DNA of 64,000 nucleotides from Lithospermum erythrorhizon (GCA_019722365.1 JADFUC010001036.1:62001-126000), one strand, 5' to 3'. Shown: positions 46,901-58,520, numbered from the stretch's first letter. The notes: generated from the sequence alone by a model not told the origin. Made by a program: numbers and translations.

Positions 46901-48063
46901 CATGTCAAATACTTCCTCATTTCCAGCAATGTCATCTAGAAAAAAATTTAATTTTAATAATAGTTGATTATTCATTTTAATATACATTTTTATAATATTA
47001 ATGTAACTGCATTTTTAATATAATTTTCTGTCCAAATATAATTTTTTATTATCATGTCATCGATTTTTATTTAAATAATTATTTATTTTGAAATTTATGG
47101 AGTATATTTCTCCTATAGGGATAGTTATTAGCATGTATATCAAAGTCTGTTTGCATGACCCCCACATTATTAGGGTCTACTTTAGAAAAAGAAAAAAAAT
47201 CACAACCCAATAAAATTAAATTGCAAAGCTAAAGAATATGAATCCAAATCCCAATTGAGAATTGCATACATTCTTTTATTACTTTCCTAGGGAAATTTCA
47301 ATCAATTATTTTAGTATAATTCCACTACTACATGTCTATATTTATATGTTTTTTTTAATTAAAATATCAATTAAACTATTTATTAGTTTATATAAATTCA
47401 TGTACAATTAATAAGCATCAGAACAATGAAGTAACCAACAACTATATTCATTAAATTATTTTATTAATTATTTACTTCATATTGGTATACGTAATAAAAT
47501 CAATCAAATATTTTATTAGCAGTTTTATTTTCATAAAAGTGTTTCAAAAAATTAAAATATTTTATATGATTAGTTAGTTTTTATTATGATTGAAACAAAA
47601 TTATTAATAAATTTAATAGCAAAGTACTCTCTTCTATTTAGGTGGAGGACTCATATGTACTTATTCAAATGCATGTCAATTATGTTTTCATTTTTCGATC
47701 TTCAACCATACTTAAAATATAATTGAAACAGAAATAAAAGACTGTATTGTTCCATATTTCAAGAGATATAGTCATAGGGGATGAAAACTAACCATATTTT
47801 TGTACAAGTTGATAGGGGTGGGGCACTGATCTTGGTAGTATATCATCGGAAAGATTAAGGGGCTTAGAATTTGCTTCTTCAATGGCCTTAGTCATCTCCT
47901 TCAAGTCACCATGAAGTACTTTGTAGGAGTTTCCATTAAAACCTTGAGCTCTCATGATCTTCTCCAACTTCTTAGGCTTCAACCATACCCAATTTATGAT
48001 TCTCCATGTATATAGCACAACAATGACTGCACAAATAATGGAAACTATAGTATATATTTCCAT
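43950..48063 (-). CDS. Cytochrome P450, CYP72A-type
   Basis: Five minus-strand exons join in frame to 515 residues: 48063-47793, 46348-46131, 45320-45073, 44966-44582 and 44375-43950 (stop TAG). Introns are GT-AG. An N-terminal hydrophobic helix (about residues 5-27) anchors the protein in the ER. A basic stretch ([14 protein letters not shown]...) typical of CYP72 follows. The I-helix oxygen-binding motif is AGQETT at 325-330, ExxR is E381-R384, PERF is 436-439, and the haem loop [10 protein letters not shown] has its ligand at Cys463. Intron positions, length and motifs ([22 protein letters not shown]) fit the CYP72A clan. CYP72A enzymes hydroxylate isoprenoids such as iridoids, triterpenes and gibberellins; the substrate cannot be told from sequence. 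The ATG at 48063 was chosen over the in-frame upstream ATG at 48141 because the family starts here. No neighbouring terpenoid genes were seen. Confidence 0.96.
45447..45556. repeat. Repeated GTCGGGAC / GTCCCGAC hairpin motifs in P450 intron 2
   Basis: Two direct copies (about 45447-45480 and 45519-45554) of a unit reading cgggacatg(g/a)tcg(g/a)gag...aagtcccgac each fold on themselves. A third cgtcgggaca lies between them. The block is CpG-rich in an otherwise AT-rich intron, so it is probably a small inserted element. Confidence 0.6.
45779..46045. mobile_element. Stowaway-type MITE in P450 intron 2
   Basis: The ends are ctccctccatatca (left) and tgatacggagggag (right), perfect to near-perfect inverted copies, each bordered by TA (45777-45778 and 46046-46047), the target duplication of Tc1/mariner elements. 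Length is 267 bp, non-coding. Confidence 0.85.
46349..47792. other. Intron 1 of the P450 gene
   Basis: This 1.4-kb AT-rich intron contains a (CAC)n stretch near 46400. No inserted gene or clear element was seen. Confidence 0.6.
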
Positions 48064-48107
48064 TTTTATGTATGAATTAAACCGATACACCTTTGGCTGA
48101 GGGGTGT

Positions 48108-48117
48108 AATATATATT
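48108..48117 (-). promoter_or_regulatory. Candidate TATA box of the P450 gene
   Basis: The minus strand reads CAATATATATTAC about 50 bp upstream of the ATG. That would give a short leader of about 20-30 nt. It is inferred from position and sequence only. Confidence 0.4.
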
Positions 48118-49285
48118 GGTTTTTTTTATGGTGTGTCGCACATTATAATACTTATTATTGTAATAAGCATTCTAACCCTTATCTATTCTTAAAAATTTGC
48201 TAAAAAATGTCTAGAGTTATTGTATTATTAATATGATAAAAATCATTTTCCCTTTTCATTATTTGTAATATTGTTTATCTCCATCTATTGATTACTCGTT
48301 ATTTCCCTCCATCCAAAACATTAATTAAATGTTTCCTTCCAACGTGTAAAACTTAATTTCACCTTTGTTTTATTCTATTCATGTTAATTAATGGTTCCGC
48401 CATAAAACTTAATTTTTTCCCCTCCATATTGAAATTTAATTTTTTCCCCCTCCATATTGAAATTTTTCGTTTCCTTTGAAACTATAAAACTTATTTCTTT
48501 TTCATTTAGTACATAAAAGTTAATTATTCATTATATTTCCTTCCGGTCTATAATACTATATCCTTATTACAGTACTACTTTATAGAAAAAAACTTACTTT
48601 CTGACATATAAACATTCTTAATGTTTTGAGCCTTACTTATCTTATAGCATATTGTAGAAATTAATTTTCAATATTTTAAGCCTATCAATTGACGTAAACA
48701 TGAAAAAGAAATAAAGGTCAAGTTAAGTTTTACATGAAAAAGAAATAAAGGTCAAGTTAAGTTTTACAAGATGAATGTAAATATTTAATTAATTTTCAAT
48801 ATTTAGGAAAATGAGAAGTAATAAATAGATGGGCCAAACAATATTACAAATAAGGAAATCAAAAATGTTAAATGGAAGATAATTTTATCACATTAAAGAT
48901 ATAATCATATAATATCGCTAGGAATCTTTGAACAAATTTTTAGGAATAGATAAGGATTATAATGTGCATTGGAAGTATTATAAGAAACCAAAATCCTTAT
49001 AATAAATGCCACTGATTACATTACTTTTTTTGTAATAGAATTATTTCAATAAAATCTTGCTGACCCTCCTCTTAATTACGTTTCAACTTTTTTTAAGAAT
49101 AGATACTGGATTAAAAGGGTTTTTAAAATGCTTTATATTTGTTTAATATAATACCTTAAAATATATTATTGCTGAATATAGTATAGCATTGTTATCCAAT
49201 AAATGTTATTTCATTACAAATTATTCATACCATACCTAAAATACATATGGTATATCAAAAAAGTAAAATACATATGGTATATCAA
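48118..49285. other. AT-rich intergenic DNA with small tandem duplications
   Basis: No gene was found. It contains a tandem pair of about 27 bp (48409-48463: ttaattttttcccctccat, then attgaaat) and an exact 34-bp tandem pair (48698-48765: acatgaaaaagaaataaagg, then tcaag...). A 27-bp near-exact pair (taaaatacatatggtatatc) lies just before the second Cassandra element. Confidence 0.6.
48698..48765. repeat. Exact 34-bp tandem duplication
   Basis: Two identical adjacent copies, each beginning acatgaaaaagaaataaagg. The identity suggests a recent event. Confidence 0.9.
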
Positions 49286-49302
49286 TGTCTGAAACAACAA
49301 AA

Positions 49303-49334
<32 letters not shown>

Positions 49335-50053
49335 TATGTTTGATAAGATTTGATTGAATGCTTACTTTCGTATCATCAAGATAAATCTTCTTCGGAAGCT
49401 GCGTCTATGGAAGCTCGATGTTAAGCGTGCTTGGCTGGGGTAATTACAGGATGGGTGATACGTTGGGGAGAAGTTTCCACGGCGAACGTGAGTGAGGGCC
49501 AGCGTCTTTGGAAAGATGTGGTGGTTTGTGAGTCGAGTCATCAAATCTAATAGCGTTCCGACCGGTGCGGCGGGCGAGGCGTTACAAATGGTATCGAGTG
49601 GAGCCATTTGGGCATGAGAACTAAGTGCTATGCAGCAGAAATCTTTGCTGTCCCGGGCGGGGAGCACTGCTTGGGCATTAGGAGGCGCCTGCAGAATCTC
49701 GCCTGCCGGATGAATGCGGTCTGGATGTGATGTGACTCAGCGAGGGCGTTGAGGGCCCAAGTGGGGAGGTTGTAATACCCGACAACAAAAATGTGTGTGT
49801 GTGTGTGTGATATGTTTGATAAGATTTGATTAGTATCTTCGTATAAAACCGAGATCATCTTAACTTTTAGAACATCCTATAAGGAACTCCCGATGTTAAG
49901 CGTGGTTGACTTGGGTTATTCTAGGATGGATGACAGGAAGTTTACTATGAGCACGTGGTGAGGGCAAAGCGTCTTTGGAAGAGCTGTGGTGGTTTGTGGT
50001 CGATCAGCCAATCCCAATAAGCGTTCCCAGGCCGTGTGGCGGGCGGGCGTTAA
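49286..50053 (+). mobile_element. Cassandra TRIM retrotransposon, copy 2 (5S-bearing LTRs)
   Basis: The left LTR is 49286-49586 and the right LTR 49771-50053. The right one begins TGTAATACCCGACAACAAAA; the left one has a changed start (tgtctgaaacaacaaaa). Both end gcgtta(c/a)a. The primer-binding site at 49589 reads tggtatcgagtggagcc, and the polypurine tract before 49771 reads aagtggggagg. Each LTR holds 5S rRNA-like sequence: gatgttaagcgtgcttgg and acaggatgggtga in the left, and gaactcccgatgttaagcg and ctaggatggatgac in the right. These cover the A box, intermediate element and C box of the 5S internal promoter. The interior is about 185 bp with no ORF. TATATCA lies on both sides (49278-49284 and 50055-50061), consistent with a target duplication. 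Confidence 0.93.
49304..49333. repeat. (GT)n microsatellite in the left LTR of Cassandra copy 2
   Basis: About fifteen GT units lie just after the LTR start. The right LTR has about nine at 49792-49809, and the two LTRs of copy 1 have only three to five at the same place. Confidence 0.9.
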
Positions 50054-50054
50054 A

Positions 50055-50645
50055 TATATCATTACTATGTTAAAGAAACAACAAATATACAAATTAATTA
50101 TATAATGTGGCATATTAATATATTTCTTTACTACTTAATCATATCATATTACATTAAATGACATTATAAAATATTACGCATTGTATTCATTACAACATAA
50201 CATATCCATGAAAACGAAACAATGATATTTCATTACTCATTAGACATACCATTGCACTAAGACATATGATATTTCATAAACTAAATGAATACAATATGAC
50301 AATATTATGTTAAATAAACAACAAATATAAAAAAAAATTATAAAACAAGGCATACTATGATATTTCTTTACTGGTTTAGTCATACCATATTTCACTAGAT
50401 AATTAAATTATAAAATATTACATTTATTACAAGATAATATACCTATGGAAATAAAATAATGGAATTTCACTACTCATTAGAGATACCATTGCACTAAGAC
50501 ATAAGGTATTCCAGAAACTAAATACATAAAATATCTGAATACTATGTTAAAAAGAAAATAACAAATATCAAAACCAATGATAAAATAAGGCATATTAAGG
50601 TATTTATTTACTAATTAATCACACCATATTACATTAGACAATGGA
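50055..50645. repeat. ~240-bp tandem repeat, about 2.4 copies
   Basis: Marker words (tatgttaaa.aaacaacaaat, aggcatat, atttctttact, attataaaatatta, cattgcactaagacata) recur with a period of 237-240 bp, starting at about 50066, 50305 and 50543; the third copy is partial. The sequence left of the Cassandra element (49215-49285: tatttcattac, cataccatacc) belongs to the same repeat, so the Cassandra element lies inside this array. Confidence 0.75.
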
Positions 50646-50659
50646 TTATCAAATATGGT

Positions 50660-51220
50660 TTTTCTAGAATGTACCCTTAGGGCACATGTTAATGATTAAA
50701 ATGCATAGGTTAAGGTTCCTAAATTTATGGAGGATAAGACATGTTCATATAAAATCTCCCACTATTTATTTTAACCCCAAATCTTATTCCTTTTTATAGC
50801 ATTCCATAACGATCCATTATTTATTCCTTGACTAATCATATTATTTATTTTTCAAATTATTAAAAAAAAAATTACCGAGTAAGCAATGTTGATGTTGGTG
50901 CCAATATACAATGCAAGGTTCATTATTTTGGTTTGTCTTTGGCGGCATTTATTGAATATTTGGAGCTCATTTCCATTCTTCCATATTAGATTACAATTCA
51001 TACGAACAGTGAAAATATTACTCCAGAGAAAGAAGATTCGACTTTTGCTATAGTTGATTAATATTGTGAAAATATCACATTGCTCTTTAGTCAAATATTA
51101 TATGATCAAGATTTTAATTTAGCATTATTATGTTATTAGTTTACAGTATTTTATAGTAAAATTGGACATTGATGAATTCTTTAATATTTTTTTATAGGTT
51201 ACATTAAATATTGGACAAGG
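50660..51220. other. AT-rich DNA upstream of the FAR1-like pseudogene
   Basis: No coding or repeat feature was recognised. The last 100 bp, with ttttttataggttac, may include an intron acceptor or leader of the pseudogene. Confidence 0.35.
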
Positions 51221-53130
51221 ATGGCTTATAGCAGTGATAGTTCAAGAATATCATTTGATTTGAATGCAGTCCCCGACGAAGAGAATCAGAATAATTTTGG
51301 ATATGTTGATGCACTATTATGTTTAAGTGAGGAAAATGGAAATTGTTCTATGGAAATCTTTGAACCTTTTGTTGGAAAATATTTTCTTAGCAAAGAGGAA
51401 GCTTATGTATATTATCAACAATATGCAAAAAAGAAAGGATTTTCAATAAGAAAAGGACTTTCATAACAAAAAATGAGAAAAAGTTAGACGAGACATTTTT
51501 GTCATAGAGAAGGAAGTCCACATTTTTTTGTCATAGAAGGGAAGTTCAAAAATTTGGAGACGTTGTAGTATTGATACTACTTACAGAGTTAATGCATATG
51601 ATATGCCTTTCAGAATATTTATTGGAATGGACAATTATGGGAAAATTGTTTTGTTTGGTTGTGCACTTCTTCGAGATGAGGCAAGAAATACATTTTAATG
51701 GATTATGAAGGTAATCATATATGATTTCGTTGTTGAATTAACAATGTAATTAGTAGTATATTTAATATCGGGACCTGTTAAAGGTATGGGAATAAATAAT
51801 TATTCATTCTTCTATTTGCCGATTAAAAATCTGACAATTATACAAACTTGGAAGCATGCAACAGAATAGCATATGAACCAACAGAGTTATTCATTCTGAC
51901 TAAGTTTGATATTCTTATACTCATCAACTTGTCAAGATTTAAGGGATGGGAATAAATAATTAACTTTTAAGATAATTTGTGAACCTCTAATCATTTAAAT
52001 ATGTTAAAGGTATATTTGTCTTTTTATTATTTTTATACTCATTAGTTTTTTTTTGTAGACCTTTGTTTTATTGATGAAACATCGGCTCAAAACCATTTTA
52101 ACCGATCAAGATCCATAGATGACTAAGGCGATAGCGAGAGAAATGTCATCCATAAAGCATGCATTTTGTATATGGCATATAACTTCCAAATTTAGTAGCT
52201 GATTTACATCACTTTTACGCCATCAGTATTCAAATTGGTGTATTGATTTCTATAAGTTATATAAGTTGGATTCTATTGAAGAATTTGAACATCAGTGATC
52301 GTTAGTAATTTCAAAATATAGCTTGGAAGAAAATAAACATGTTAATGGTTTGTATCAATATAAACAGATTTGGGTACCTGCATACATGCGTGGCTTCTTT
52401 TGATGGTATGACCACTACAAGCAGATCAGAAAGCATAAATGTTTTTATTAAACAATCATCATTTTTCTACTAAGTTAAAGTAATCTTGCTATTATTGTAG
52501 ATAACTAAGGCGTCTTACGTTTTAATATCTTTAAATTAGAATGTAGATTAGTAGAGGATCATCATTTGTAGTATTTGATTTCACGTTTAAATATTTTTAG
52601 TTGTTTCTTATTATATAGACTTATGACAAATACATTGGTAAACTTATTTGTTAAAACTTGCTCATCTCATTATTATTTTTTTATTTTTTTTTGATAAATT
52701 ATAGGTACACCTTGCAATGAAAGATATCGAACAAACTCAATTTCAAAATTCGATGTTGGACACATTTAGAGGATCATCTTTCAGAAATTTATCCCGTTTA
52801 CAAGAGCAACCACATAATATGTTGACACCATATGCTTTCAAGATTTTTCGGGATCAATTGGCGTTAGCTCTTCAGTACAAGGTTCAAGAGCAAAGTAATA
52901 TTGATTTTGTGGTTCAACACCATAAAGAATCGGATTGCAAACGCAAAGTTAGTTGGAATTATGATAATATTATTTGGAGTTGTCACCATTTTGGAGTTTT
53001 GGGCATTCTATGTCGTCACATTTTTTAGAGTCTTTCTCACAAAGATCTTTTTCACAATTCCTTCAAGGTATATACTTTTATATTACCTCGTCGGTGTTGT
53101 CATAAGGAAGTGAGGCCTTGATAAAAGTGA
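51221..53130 (+). pseudogene. FAR1-RELATED SEQUENCE (MULE-derived) pseudogene
   Basis: The ATG at 51221 opens a frame with FEPFVGKYFLSKEEAYVYYQ and KKGFSIRKG, the N-terminal FAR1 DNA-binding domain; it then breaks (CHREGS is visible near 51500). At about 51580-51690, TTYRVNAYDMPFRIFIGMDN and GKIVLFGCALLRDE are the start of the MULE transposase domain. At 52060-52400 one frame reads LTDQDP*MTKAIAREM, HAFCIWHITSKFSS*F and WVPAYMRGFF with three internal stops. 52717-53028 carries MKDIEQTQFQNSMLDTFRGS and ends SCHHFGVLGILCRHIF, the SWIM zinc finger, in which the first Cys is Trp. Intact FRS proteins act as transcription factors in phytochrome A and other signalling. This copy has several frameshifts and stops and no plausible splicing rescues them. 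Confidence 0.85.
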
Positions 53131-54460
53131 TAGCTTTCAAGAAATTACAATGCCTATTAATGAAAATTCCTAGAGTTGATGGCGAGGGGAAATTCCTACT
53201 TTTGTTCATTGTCCTATAGTGCTTCTTATCCAGAAATTACAATTTATTACACTCTATATACTGCTTCTTATCAGTATTGTGTAGTAATAGTGTTTACATT
53301 TCGAGCTTGTTTAGTCGAAAGCGGGGACCTATTGTAGCCATGGCCACCGGCAGGCCTAATTTTAAAAATTGTATATTTATCTGTCTCTTCATTATGTTAA
53401 AAGTTATACATTTTATTATTTGGGTGAATCGAAGTTTGTGAAAAATATTATGAGAACTAATAATTTATATTATAAAATCTATATAGTTCGTCCTAAAAAA
53501 ATTTTGAACTATTTATCTGCCTCACAGTTTGAAAATAGTCTATTGTTATCCCCAGAGTTAGATTAATGTATCGTAGATCTTCGCTTTAGATGCCGAGCGA
53601 AGCCTCATTAAGTTATGTTAATGTATTTTATTTATACTAGTAATATATTACTTGTTCCATGAACAACTTTGAAAGAAAAAAATAGAAAATATCTTTTTTT
53701 TAGGTTTAGTCTATTAAAATACAAAATAATCCATAATATTGATAAAACTTATTATGTATTGGCTACCTAAATAATATAATCGTATATTCTTTATTGAAAT
53801 TCTTTAAATAATACGGAGAAATATTTTATTCATACTTTTGTGTTGTATATTAGAAAGTCATAATGATTACAAATTTTGATAATATTGTGCGGAGTATTTT
53901 TTTTACCATAATATAATGATAGGTCTTATACTTCTAGTATTTATTAAAAAAATAAATATGACTTGATATAAAAACAATCGATGTACTTTTTGTTGAAATG
54001 TAAATATTATGATTTTCATTGTGATGTATATTGATTTCAAAACTTCAAAATATTTTTTATATCATCTGTGTAGTTATACGTTTTTATAACAATAACGATA
54101 TGAATTAATTGAAGATATATCAATGTATTTTAAGTAGTCATATTACTTTATATTTGGAGTTAAAAGACATGTTTCGTTTGGCAAAAAGTATTATTTCACG
54201 TTTTTAATAGTTAAATTCATTAAAATAAGTACATGTATATGAAATTGTAATCATTAGTATTATATTTCATTAAAGGCTGGTATAGGTGTCCAATTAAGAA
54301 TTCATAAACAATATTACAACTTTACAAGTATGTAGAATCTTAGAAAATGAGTTAATTTTAAGAATTATAAATATTGAGTATATAAAAAAAGTGGAAATTT
54401 TGACAATTCTCTCATTGTTTACTATAAGTTGGCAGGTTTTAGATTTAAATTAACGGCCGC
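53131..54460. other. AT-rich intergenic DNA
   Basis: No gene, RNA or clear repeat was recognised. The open frame at 53369-53566 has no family features. Confidence 0.5.
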
Positions 54461-55888
54461 GAGGTAAGTTGGGGCCGTCGCCAGCGCGAATAATTAGAAG
54501 TCGCATGCGGCGATGAATGCGATAAAAAATGGCTTACGTTTAACGTGATAATAAAAATAATACAACTCGTCCGTCGATTAAACAGGCAGCTCTGACAAGC
54601 GAAAAGTAATAATATCATCTGACATAGAACAATGAGTTTACAACTCGAGACAACAATAATTTATTATGTACAACAAAAACTCAAAGAAGATAAAAAGTAT
54701 GATTCTTCGAGGTCTTGACCGCCCGTCAGCAGCATCACGTAGTGCCTTATTGCGCTTGATGCGTCGGTGTCGCAATAATGCAGAAGCGCTCGCCAAGGAA
54801 AATAGGGAGTCGGCTAGGCGAGTGAATACAAATATCCGGAGATTAAGCCGCATAGCGCAAACAAGGATAATTCGAGTCCACTTACCTATTTACGGTATAT
54901 ACCTCGAGAGTCATATTTTATATGCTCTTCAAATCACGATATAAATCTTTCCTTAATGAACTTTCCAACTAACACGATAAACCAGCATCAACAACTTACT
55001 GTGATGCATCTTAATCACAGAGATATCTCTCTATTTGTTATCTTTCGGAAGTATAGCTAATTCCGATATAATATACAACTCAAACATACTGCTGACTTCG
55101 ACATTTCTAGCTTCGGCGATTATCTTTGGATTCACACGAGTCTTCTTTCCCCGATTATAGTCATCGCCTCACCTTGACATGCGAATGTTTATCATAGAAC
55201 CTCCAATCGTTTCATTATCTTAGTACAAGCGAGCAACGTATCTTCATCCAGATACTTAGAAATGCGGGATTATCTACTTTGGAATTCTTCATTTAGTCTC
55301 TGGGAACTTATTCACCTCAGTAGTATCAACGTCGTGGTTAGATGTTAACTTATATCTGCTGCGTTTGAATCCCGGCTTTCCATTTATATATAAAATATCA
55401 TCAACATCATTTATAGATTAACGCAGGCGATGGTTTATAATTTTTTATCCACTAATGCCTCGTTCCAAAGTTATCTCAACCGTTAACCAACTGACTTTTA
55501 ATCTTAAATGATGTATAACGGTGTCTGACCTAGGATCCACAAGAAAAATCGATAATATTATCAATAATCAACTTGAAACCCTAATTGACATAATTCCGTG
55601 TGACATCCCAGTATAATCGAGAACAATATCCATAACTTGATAATAAGTCATCAAAGCGAGATCATACAACATAGAAAATTTAAACAATATGTCGACATAT
55701 AATACAAAGTCTCGATAAGGCGCACCGTCCCGAATAAAGTCTGGAGGCTCGACAAACGACTATAACTGCGTCAACAGACCATCATCTCGTATCACGCCGT
55801 ATACCAACCTGTCTTGGCGTATGTTAAAATCCGTCTACACGTAGGAATGGACGATAGCTAATAAACACATTTCAACATACCGAGAATG
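54461..55888. other. Degenerate LTR-element DNA
   Basis: CpG-rich and AT-rich patches alternate as in the neighbouring LTR-like blocks. Open frames on both strands at 54638-54944 are mutual shadows without family features. It probably belongs to the retrotransposon nest that follows. Confidence 0.3.
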
Positions 55889-58520
55889 TAATAACCCATT
55901 TATCTTTGAAAAAAAAAATTAATTAATTAATTTTCGATTCGGCGATGGGACAGATGATAGTATAAATAATTTTGCAGTAATAATATTATTTTGTGATTAT
56001 TTGAGCAATTATATTTATAAATTTATTAGTAATAGCCGGGGATAATTCGAGTTAAGTTTAGATACGTTAAGTCGTTCGATAACTTCGATTCGCGTGATTT
56101 CGAGACACGAACTCTGTGCGATTTTCTAGACTTAGTGGTTTAAGTCTCCATTTCATCACTATCGTATTTATTCACTCTCCAAAATATCAAAGTCTTCGTC
56201 CTCTTTAGCATGACTTGGCGAGATCCCCCCAGGAAGCGAAAAAGAAGAAATTTTATCTTCCGATTAACGCTTTGCTCGCATTTAAACATCCTCAGTTGAT
56301 TATTAAGGTTTCCCAGCGTTTTCCTACGATTTTAAGGTAAGAAAATATAGCGTTTTTGGTTGATTTTTTGAAGTTGACTTTTAGTTGACTTTTTTACATA
56401 ATTCAATTTTATGATGAATCTTAGTTTATTAGCGGTCCTATAGTGTATATAAGTGATGAATTCCATGATTCAAATTAGTTTGAGGATGTTATGGTCGGGT
56501 TGACTTTCTAAGAGTTTAGGTTGACTTTGGGTTGTGATATTTTCAAGACTTTAAATGTGTAGGGAGTTTAATTGAGACCTTATTGCTAGCTATTGTGATG
56601 TTGGTGGTGATTTAAAATTGATTAAAGGGAGTTAGGTTGAAAAAGTGTTAGTCAGGGATTGAGTTGTAATTGATATTTTGGAGTCATTGATTGTTAATTA
56701 GGGACCTGTGATTAAGCTAGAATGACTTATAAGTTGATTTGTAATGATAAAGTAATAAGATGGAATTTTAAGCGGGATCGATTTTGGTTGTGTCCGATGA
56801 GATTATAATTCGATAGTTTACCGTCATGTTAGACCGTTTGAAATCGTTCGAATAGAGTTGGTAATGTTTATTCTAAGCGAAATTCTTGGTATTAGTTCTG
56901 AGTATACTTTTGGGTGTTGTTAGGCGCCAGCCCGGCGGGAAGGGCACGTTCCGTGTCAGCGTTCTTCGAGGACTTTTGTGATAGTAGAGGTGAATCACCC
57001 AACTCACGGTGGATGTTCTTCCCGAAGTTATGTGAGCCATGATTATGTGAGAATATTGTATGTGTTATTCTGAATGTTGTGTGTGGGTGTGTGAGAATGT
57101 CGTATAATATTCTTGAAATTATATATAGTATGATATTACATATATGATTGTATTATGTGGCATCGAAGACTTGCACGAGGTAAGTAGTAGCTTGGCTCTC
57201 GACTTCATTTACCGTCTGCTTGACCTTGTAGGCCTTTGTGATTGATTGGCCTTGTCGGCATTTCTGTATTTCGATAGCCTGGCCAGCGTTTATGATTGAA
57301 TTGTGATTGGGGGACGTTTTATCTGTTTACCTTACTATTGTTGGGTATTGAGTAGTTGGTTGTTGTGAGGTGATGGCTAGGGGATTGTCTCACGTGTCTT
57401 TGAGGTGACTTGAGTATTAGGATATGACCCTAGAATTGGGATGGTTATGGGTTAGGTGGCTCTTTAAGAGCGTTGTTTATCAGCTTTATACGTCGGTATA
57501 AGAGCGTTGTGTATCAGCTTTATACGTCGGTATAAGAGCGTTGTGTATCAGCTTTATACGTCGGTATAAGACGTTATTAATGCTCCCGATTTTATACGTC
57601 GGTAGAAGCGTTGTGCTCGGCACAAATCGGTATAAGAGCGTTGTGTATGCTCCGATTTTATCGTCGATAAAGGCGTTGTTTATCGACTTTATGCGTCGGT
57701 ATAAGGCGTTGTTTATCGACTTTATACTTGATTATAGGCGTTGTAGATCGGCAGGTTGAGCTTATGTGCATGAGGAGTTAGAATCAGGATAATTTATCTA
57801 GTTGATGGTGATTGATGACTAGGTACTATAGTTTGTTGGGTCTCTGTGTTGTAATTTCATGTGGTTTGATGTGATTTTTTATTCGGTGAGTTGTATTCAT
57901 TATTGAGACCCTATATTCTATGTTGAAACATGCCATGTGATGTATGAGAATTTTCTTTGTAAGTATAAATAGCTGGGTAGAGTGAAAGTCCAGGTTATAT
58001 ATCTATATAATATGCGTATTTGACTTCGTATGTTAATTTGTTGTGTGTCGTGGCGTAGCAGTTTAAGTTGCCGTGTTAAGTTTCACTAAGCTTAGAGTAA
58101 GAACACCGTTTTGGGCGTTCGTTTGTGCGGGTTGACCAGACGGCTGGATTGAGCCGGGGAGGGCGTTGGAGAGTTTGTTCAGTGGTAGGTGGCGCGGGTG
58201 GCGAGGATCCTCGCGATCCCGATTTTGATGTGTTGTCAAATGTTTTTGATTGTTGTGCTTTATTTTCAAACTTTAGCCTTGTCGGAAGTTGTCATTTTTG
58301 TGATGCAGTGCGATCTTACTCTCTTTTTGTAGTCTTGCCGGCTATTCTTATTTATTTAAGATATGTTGTATATATGGAGTTGGTTAGTTAGATATCGCGC
58401 GATGGATTGTAAATTTTAAAATTTGTGATTATTTTGGAAATATTATATGTAATCATATTTTTGAAGGAAGCAGTAGTTTAAAGCTGAGTAGATCCATCGG
58501 TTTTTGATGATGCGGTGTTA
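55889..58520 (+). repeat. LTR-like sequence of the TGTAATAACCC family (copy 2)
   Basis: It begins tgtaataacccattt at 55889. It contains gttgacttttagttgactttt (about 56375) and ggttgactttctaag / ggttgactttggg (56498-56530), words shared with the other copies, and then a 34-bp tandem array. The family start and the TTGACTTT words are typical of a gypsy-type LTR group of eudicots, but no gag or pol was found. The right edge is estimated. Confidence 0.45.
57466..57745. repeat. ~34-bp tandem repeat, eight to nine copies
   Basis: The unit runs agagcgttgtgtatcagc, then tttatacgtcggtata. The first three copies are almost identical and the later ones increasingly changed and shortened. A less regular inverted version (ccgctcttatgcagtata, ataaagtcatacc) lies at 58630-58870. 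Confidence 0.9.

Noticed and set aside
48064..48141. Longer P450 start at 48141
   Set aside because: The upstream in-frame ATG adds 26 polar residues before the membrane anchor, unlike the family, and would fall on or upstream of the TATA-like site.
49400..49940. 5S rRNA gene
   Set aside because: The 5S-like blocks are incomplete, lie inside LTRs with a primer site and polypurine tract, and differ from each other; they are Cassandra parts, not rRNA genes.
54638..54944. Overlapping Arg-rich ORFs on both strands
   Set aside because: They are mutual shadows in degenerate repeat DNA with no family features.
57466..57745. CRISPR-like array
   Set aside because: The 34-bp units are directly adjacent with no spacers, degrade from one end, and lie in a plant LTR.
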